Shown: one piece after another, positions 7,062 to 10,624 of the stretch
Layout of the letters: each line of letters starts with the position of its first letter
Position numbering within the stretch: position 1 is the first letter of the stretch
Assembly: GCA_050245975.1 (NCBI GenBank)
Contig: JBFWWW010000141.1
Location: 1-10,624, forward strand
Length of the DNA stretch: 10,624 bases
Direction: 5' to 3'
DNA from: JBFWWW01 sp050245975
GTDB lineage: Bacteria; Pseudomonadota; Alphaproteobacteria; Rhizobiales; Hyphomicrobiaceae
Translations under genes and position numbers: made by a program
Notes under the pieces: model-generated
The model's database searches: none
Seen by the model: the letters and a program-made list of their open reading frames with translations, nothing else
Told to the model about the DNA's origin: nothing

Positions 7062-7739
7062 ATGCAGGCGGATGATCCAGGAGCGGTGAGCGCGGCGGAC
7101 ATCGAAGCCGGCGAGCGCCTGTTTGCCGCGCCGTGGACGTTCCTGAAAAGCGCGCCGGCCCTCGAGTTTCTGCCGCCGGCCGATCGGATCGAAATCGCTT
7201 TCGCTGGTCGCTCCAATGTGGGCAAGTCGAGTCTGATCAACGCGCTCACCCGCCGCAGCGCCCTGGCACGCACGTCCAACACGCCGGGCAGGACGCAGGA
7301 GCTGAATTTCTTTCTGACGGCCGGCACGCCGCTCTACCTCGTCGACATGCCGGGATACGGTTTCGCGCAGGCGCCCAAGGACAAGGTGGTCTCATGGACC
7401 GAGCTGGTCCGCAGCTATCTGCGCGGCCGGCAAACTCTGGCGCGCGTCTTCCTGCTGATCGATTCCCGGCACGGGTTGAAGCCGATCGACGAGGAGGTGA
7501 TGAGCCTTCTCGATGAAGCGGCCGTTTCCTACCAGGTGGTGCTCACCAAGATCGACAAGATCAAGCCATCCCAGGTCGAGGCCGTGATCCGCGCGGTCAC
7601 GGACACGTTCACGCACCATCCGGCGGCTTATCCGGTCGTTCTGGCAACATCATCCGAAAAGGGTTCGGGTATTCCCGAACTGCGCGCCGCTGTCTCGCGG
7701 CTGTTGGCCGAGCGTCTGGGAACTGGAGGCCGTGCCTAG
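7062..7739 (+). CDS. engB: Ribosome biogenesis GTP-binding protein YihA/YsxC
   Basis: This 225-residue TRAFAC-class GTPase is needed for late 50S subunit assembly in well-studied bacteria. All G motifs are visible: G1 GRSNVGKS at 49-56, the G2 region with TSNTPGRTQ at 71-79, G3 DMPG at 95-98 followed by YGFAQAPK, G4 TKID at 162-165, and G5 around TSSEKGSG at 196-203. Length and order match the family. The ATG has GGTGA six bases upstream. It follows yidC by 38 bases on the same strand, as in other alphaproteobacteria, and is probably in the rpmH transcript. Its TAG stop lies in a CTAG that also supplies the stop of the converging gene, so no terminator can sit between them. Confidence 0.97.
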   Translation: MQADDPGAVSAADIEAGERLFAAPWTFLKSAPALEFLPPADRIEIAFAGRSNVGKSSLINALTRRSALARTSNTPGRTQELNFFLTAGTPLYLVDMPGYGFAQAPKDKVVSWTELVRSYLRGRQTLARVFLLIDSRHGLKPIDEEVMSLLDEAAVSYQVVLTKIDKIKPSQVEAVIRAVTDTFTHHPAAYPVVLATSSEKGSGIPELRAAVSRLLAERLGTGGRA

Positions 7740-8263
7740 CGCAGCGCCGTGAGCTCGACCGAACCGGATTGCAGTGGGCCAAATGCACCCAACGTCTCCT
7801 CGGTTCGCGCGGCATCGGCCGCCAGAACCTGTTGGATCTGCTGCAACTCGGCTGCGACCTTCGTCAGTCGGTGCGTGATGCAATCGGTGAAATGATCGGC
7901 AAGCGCCGGATCGTTTTCCATCTGCGCATGCAGATCGGCACGGTTGAGTTTGAGGCAGCGCACTGCGCTGCGCGCCACGACCGTCGCGCCATGTTCCACG
8001 GAAATCAGCATCGCCATCTCGCTGATCAGCGAGCCGGGCTCCAGCGTGTCGGCGCCACCGCGACCGGACCCGTAGATGCGCTCCGCCGTGCCCGCGACGA
8101 TGAGATATGCGGCCTCGGCAGACGCGCCGCTGCGCGCGATGGTCTCGCCGGGCTTGAAGATGATGCGCTCGGCCTGACGTGCGATCTCGGTGATCTGCAA
8201 TGGCCGCAAGCCCTGAAACAGAGGGACCCGCAAAAGGGGTTCAACAAGGGCATCGATCGGCAT
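7736..8263 (-). CDS. Cyclic nucleotide-binding-domain protein without DNA-binding domain
   Basis: This 175-residue protein has a Crp/PKA-type cNMP-binding beta-roll at about 13-112 (PLFQGLRPLQITEIARQAER, then the FKPGETIARSG turn, YLIVAGTAERIY, and LEPGSLISEMAML). A helical tail of about 60 residues follows, with no helix-turn-helix, so it is not a Crp/Fnr transcription factor. In the phosphate-binding cassette the glutamate is kept (Glu82 in SEMAML), but the position of the arginine that holds the cyclic phosphate in Crp is Gly92 by my hand alignment, so cNMP binding is doubtful. It may act as a protein-interaction module. The ATG at 8263 was chosen because GGAGG lies nine bases upstream; the open frame to 8326 has no such signal. 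It converges on engB with a 4-base overlap. Confidence 0.88.
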   Translation of the reverse strand: MPIDALVEPLLRVPLFQGLRPLQITEIARQAERIIFKPGETIARSGASAEAAYLIVAGTAERIYGSGRGGADTLEPGSLISEMAMLISVEHGATVVARSAVRCLKLNRADLHAQMENDPALADHFTDCITHRLTKVAAELQQIQQVLAADAARTEETLGAFGPLQSGSVELTALR

Positions 8264-8272
8264 TTGACAGCA

Positions 8273-8277
8273 CCTCC
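8273..8277 (-). promoter_or_regulatory. Ribosome-binding site fixing the CNB-protein start
   Basis: GGAGG on the minus strand, nine bases before the ATG at 8263-8261. It excludes the 21-residue longer version starting at 8326. The rest of the gap up to the response regulator stop (8278-8419) holds no gene, no hairpin and no clear promoter that I can see. Confidence 0.7.
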
Positions 8278-8419
8278 ACGTGCAACAGCTCGCGGCATCG
8301 CCGCAAAGATTGTTGACATGAGGCAAGCTCGTGTGATTCGCGCAGGCGGGTCCAGGGCAGTGTGGACATCGTGTTGATGGAGCGTGGAAGATTGGGACTA
8401 AGGAACGTTGTGGGGCAGA

Positions 8420-9106
8420 CTAGGGAACGAGCTTGTAACCGCCGGTCTCGGTGATGAGCAATTCCGCGTTCGACGGGTCCTTCTCGATCTTCTGCCGCAG
8501 ACGGTAGATGTGCGTCTCGAGCGTGTGCGTCGTCACGCCGGAATTGTAACCCCATACTTCCTGAAGCAGCACATCGCGCGTGATGACCTTCTCGCCGGCG
8601 CGATAGAGATACTTGAGGATCGAGGTCTCTTTCTCCGTCAGGCGGACTTTCGACCCCTTCTCGTCAACCAGCATCTTCGACGCCGGTTTGAACGTGTAGG
8701 GTCCGATGGCGAAAACGGCGTCCTCGCTCTGCTCGTGCTGGCGCAGCTGCGCTCGGATGCGCGCCAGCAGAACCGCAAACTTGAAGGGCTTTGTGACGTA
8801 GTCGTTCGCGCCCGCATCGAGTCCGAGGATCATATCGGCGTCGGAATCGTTGCCGGTCAGCATGATGATCGGACCCTTGTGGCCGTTCTTGCGCAGCAGC
8901 TTGCACGCTTCGCGGCCGTCCATGTCCGGCAATCCCACGTCGAGCAGGATCAGATCGATGTGGTCGGCGCGACTGGCCTCGATCCCCTGCGCCGCGGTGC
9001 CGGCCGTCATAACTTCGAATTCGTCATGCAGCGCAAGCTGGTCCTTCAGCGACTCCCGAAGGTCCTCGTCGTCGTCAACGAGGAGAATCTTTCGCGCCGT
9101 GCTCAT
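8420..9106 (-). CDS. OmpR-family response regulator, CenR-like
   Basis: This 228-residue two-domain regulator has a receiver domain at about 5-120 with acidic residues Asp11/Asp12, phosphoacceptor Asp56 (LILLDVGLPDMDG), Thr84 and Lys106 (YVTKPF). A winged-helix OmpR/PhoB DNA-binding domain follows at about 130-228 (LTEKETSILKYLYRAGEKV, then the recognition region THTLETHIYRLRQKI and the wing TGGYKLVP). The receiver-linker region DAGANDYVTKPF and LRQHEQSEDAVFAIGPYTF recalls, from memory, alphaproteobacterial CenR, a cell-envelope regulator; this is a family impression, not a verified orthology. No kinase gene adjoins it. The ATG at 9106 is chosen over the TTG at 9115 because GGGAG at 9116-9120 is nine bases from the ATG but directly abuts the TTG. 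It is divergent from an L,D-transpeptidase gene. Confidence 0.95.
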   Translation of the reverse strand: MSTARKILLVDDDEDLRESLKDQLALHDEFEVMTAGTAAQGIEASRADHIDLILLDVGLPDMDGREACKLLRKNGHKGPIIMLTGNDSDADMILGLDAGANDYVTKPFKFAVLLARIRAQLRQHEQSEDAVFAIGPYTFKPASKMLVDEKGSKVRLTEKETSILKYLYRAGEKVITRDVLLQEVWGYNSGVTTHTLETHIYRLRQKIEKDPSNAELLITETGGYKLVP

Positions 9107-9194
9107 GCCAGCCAACTCCCGTCACAGGTGATTTTATTTCGCCGGGAGACTATCACTAGTTTGTCGATCCAAACAGACGGTTATCACGGTCTCC
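9107..9194. other. Divergent 88-bp intergenic region between response regulator and L,D-transpeptidase
   Basis: This must carry the start signals for both directions. It contains the minus-strand GGGAG (9116-9120) for the regulator, TATCAC twice (9151-9156 and 9182-9187), and a 6-base inverted pair GGAGAC (9145-9150) / GTCTCC (9189-9194) that abuts the transpeptidase ATG. I found no convincing -35/-10 pair on either strand, and no obvious ribosome-binding site for the plus-strand gene. Autoregulation by the neighbouring regulator is plausible but not shown. Confidence 0.4.
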
Positions 9195-9767
9195 ATGGCT
9201 ACCAAGCGGTTGAAGTCTCGGGAAAAACGAGGAATTGAACCGCCGCGAGAATTGCGCCTTGCGGTTGGAGGCTTGTCGCGCCGGGCGACCCGCGGATGGC
9301 TCAAGATCGGCGACCATGTCGTGCCTTGCGCCCTCGGACGCGGCGGGCGGCTGACGATCAAGCGCGAGGGTGACGGCGGCACCCCGATCGGGCGTTGGCC
9401 ACTGCGCCAAATCTACTATCGGCCCGACCATGTGCGGCGTCCCCGCTCGGTGCTCAGCGTGCGAGCGCTTCGCCGCTCGGATGGCTGGTGCGACGAACCA
9501 CACGACGGAAACTACAACCGGCATGTCCGGGTTCCGTATCACGCCAGCGCCGAGCAGCTGTGGCGGGCCGATGCCGTGTACGATCTCATCGTCGTACTGG
9601 GCTACAATGATCGCCCGCGCATGCGAGGGCGGGGCAGCGCCATCTTTATGCACGTCGCCCGACAGGGTTATACGCCGACGGAGGGCTGTGTCGCGTTGCG
9701 CCGCCCGCACCTTGTCTGGCTGCTCGGTAAAATCGGCCGCAGGACCGTGCTGCAGGTCCTTGCCTGA
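9195..9767 (+). CDS. L,D-transpeptidase family protein (YkuD domain)
   Basis: This 190-residue protein has a YkuD-type catalytic domain over most of its length. The motif GSAIFMHVARQGYTPTEGCVAL carries the likely catalytic His153 and Cys165, with the short His-Cys spacing and GCVAL ending of the COG3786-like branch rather than the classical SHGC form. Upstream are the typical GRGG and KREGDGGTPIGRWPL segments. Family members form 3-3 peptidoglycan cross-links or attach proteins to peptidoglycan in the periplasm. No signal peptide or TM is visible; the N-terminus is short and basic, so export is unexplained or the start is wrong. No ribosome-binding site precedes the ATG, and near-cognate starts inside the first 27 codons exist. 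It is divergent from the CenR-like regulator and 25 bases ahead of the dehydrogenase gene, probably as an operon. Confidence 0.9.
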   Translation: MATKRLKSREKRGIEPPRELRLAVGGLSRRATRGWLKIGDHVVPCALGRGGRLTIKREGDGGTPIGRWPLRQIYYRPDHVRRPRSVLSVRALRRSDGWCDEPHDGNYNRHVRVPYHASAEQLWRADAVYDLIVVLGYNDRPRMRGRGSAIFMHVARQGYTPTEGCVALRRPHLVWLLGKIGRRTVLQVLA

Positions 9768-9776
9768 AAACAATAC

Positions 9777-9782
9777 AGGAGG
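9777..9782 (+). promoter_or_regulatory. Ribosome-binding site of the dehydrogenase gene
   Basis: A full AGGAGG lies ten bases before the ATG at 9793, inside the 25-base gap after the transpeptidase stop. It fixes the start of the dehydrogenase and indicates efficient translation from what is probably a shared transcript. Confidence 0.75.
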
Positions 9783-9792
9783 ACAGTACGCC

Positions 9793-10624
9793 ATGGCGGA
9801 GATCGGCTTTCTTGGACTGGGGCGCATGGGCCGCGGCATGGCCGGGCGCCTGCTTGGCACCGGACACCGTTTACGGGTCTGGAACCGTTCGGCGGTGAAG
9901 GCGCATGATCTTGTCGCGGCCGGCGCGAGACTCGCCGAAACGCCGGCAGATGCGGCGCGCGGTGCGGATGCGGTGTTTGCGATGGTGGCGGACGATATCG
10001 CGTCCGAAGCCGTATGGAATGGCCCGCAGGGTGCGCTCGAGGTGATGCCCCGGGGCGCGCTGGTCATCGAGTCCTCGACCTTGTCGACCAGCCATGTCGC
10101 GAACCTGGCCCGCGCGGCGTCTGCGCGGGGACTTGCCTATCTCGATTGCCCCGTGGCGGGGTTGCCGCCGGCTGCGGCGGCAGGCGAGCTGACGCTGCTT
10201 GTCGGCGGTACGCCCGAGACGTTGGAGCGTGCGCGGCCACTGCTGACGCCCCTCTGCCGCGCCATACGGCATTTCGGTCCTGTCGGCACGGGGACGGCTT
10301 TCAAGCTCATCAACAACATGCTGGGCGCGGTCCAGATCGCTTCGCTGGCCGAGGCCATGGCGCTCGCGCAGAAGCTCGGACTCGACCCGGAAACAGTCGC
10401 AGAGGCGACGGAAAACGGCGCCGTAGCCAGCCCCCAGGTCAAGCGGCACGCACGACGGATGCTGCAATCCCAGTTCTCGGATGGCGCGACGTTCACGGTT
10501 GGTCTCCGCCTCAAGGACGTGCGGTACTGCCTGGCAATGGCAGAGGGCGCGAACAGCGCGATGCCCATCGCGAAGGATGCGGCTGACTGGTATGCAGACG
10601 CGGCCAATGCGAACTTCGACGGCG
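9793..10624 (+). CDS. NAD(P)-dependent beta-hydroxyacid dehydrogenase, 3-hydroxyisobutyrate dehydrogenase family (3' end cut off)
   Basis: 277 residues are visible; the family is usually about 290-300, so only some 15-25 residues are missing. The N-terminal Rossmann fold has GFLGLGRMGRGMA at 5-17. WNRS at 30-33 places Arg32 after the second strand, which suggests NADP(H) preference. The family substrate motif is DCPVAGLPPAAAAGELTLLVGG from residue 118. Catalytic Lys171 lies in FKLINNML, and Lys241 in LKDVRY matches the second conserved lysine. Members oxidise or reduce short beta-hydroxy acids or semialdehydes (3-hydroxyisobutyrate, tartronate semialdehyde, succinic semialdehyde). The common motif in this family is DAPVSGG; here it is DCPVAGLPP, so the substrate is uncertain. 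The start is set by AGGAGG ten bases upstream. It is codirectional with, and close behind, the L,D-transpeptidase gene. Confidence 0.92.
   Translation, partial: MAEIGFLGLGRMGRGMAGRLLGTGHRLRVWNRSAVKAHDLVAAGARLAETPADAARGADAVFAMVADDIASEAVWNGPQGALEVMPRGALVIESSTLSTSHVANLARAASARGLAYLDCPVAGLPPAAAAGELTLLVGGTPETLERARPLLTPLCRAIRHFGPVGTGTAFKLINNMLGAVQIASLAEAMALAQKLGLDPETVAEATENGAVASPQVKRHARRMLQSQFSDGATFTVGLRLKDVRYCLAMAEGANSAMPIAKDAADWYADAANANFDG

Noticed and set aside
8313..8318. Perfect TTGACA as a -35 box on the plus strand
   Set aside because: No -10-like hexamer follows at 16-18 bp and no plus-strand gene lies downstream; taken as chance.
9156..10067. 303-codon minus-strand open frame across the transpeptidase and dehydrogenase genes
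   Set aside because: It overlaps two genes with clear catalytic motifs and shows no domain or ribosome-binding site of its own.

Overview
This window reads as an ordinary stretch of core chromosome from a GC-rich alphaproteobacterium, most likely of the Hyphomicrobiales (Rhizobiales) type. The evidence is the gene order rpmH-rnpA-yidC-engB, the roughly 615-residue YidC, the tRNA-Arg(ACG) with an encoded CCA end, and an OmpR-type regulator closely resembling the CenR group of alphaproteobacteria. The genus is not claimed. I saw no insertion sequence, integrase, CRISPR array, phage gene or toxin-antitoxin pair.

Left third (1-4301, all minus strand). A probable two-gene operon reads leftwards. 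Its first gene encodes a membrane protein that fuses a TVP38/TMEM64 (VTT/DedA-like) domain to a mercuric-reductase-like flavoprotein disulfide oxidoreductase. Sixteen bases later comes a two-transmembrane sensor histidine kinase with no response regulator beside it. A tRNA-Arg(ACG) gene follows on the same strand, separated by a short gap that contains a perfect hairpin.

Middle (4302-7739, plus strand). A near-consensus sigma-70 promoter (TTGACT, 17-bp spacer, TATAAG) drives a leader of about 118 nt with nested inverted repeats. Then come rpmH (ribosomal protein L34), rnpA (RNase P protein), yidC (membrane insertase) and engB (ribosome-assembly GTPase). This cluster joins ribosome and tRNA maturation with membrane protein insertion. 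yidD, often found between rnpA and yidC, is absent, and argB, which I recall following engB in some related bacteria, is not there either. engB instead converges on a minus-strand gene for a cyclic-nucleotide-binding-domain protein, and the two stop codons share one CTAG.

Right third (7736-10624). The small CNB-domain protein lacks a DNA-binding domain and the arginine usually needed to hold the cyclic phosphate. Next is the OmpR/CenR-like response regulator on the minus strand. Divergent from it are a YkuD-type L,D-transpeptidase without a visible signal peptide and, 25 bases on, a beta-hydroxyacid dehydrogenase of the 3-hydroxyisobutyrate dehydrogenase family that runs off the window end. 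The regulator/transpeptidase arrangement suggests a cell-envelope theme.

The least explained points are the folded rpmH leader, the palindrome between the divergent 4.3-kb promoters, the VTT-flavoprotein fusion paired with an orphan kinase, the degenerate CNB protein, and the altered substrate motif of the last dehydrogenase.
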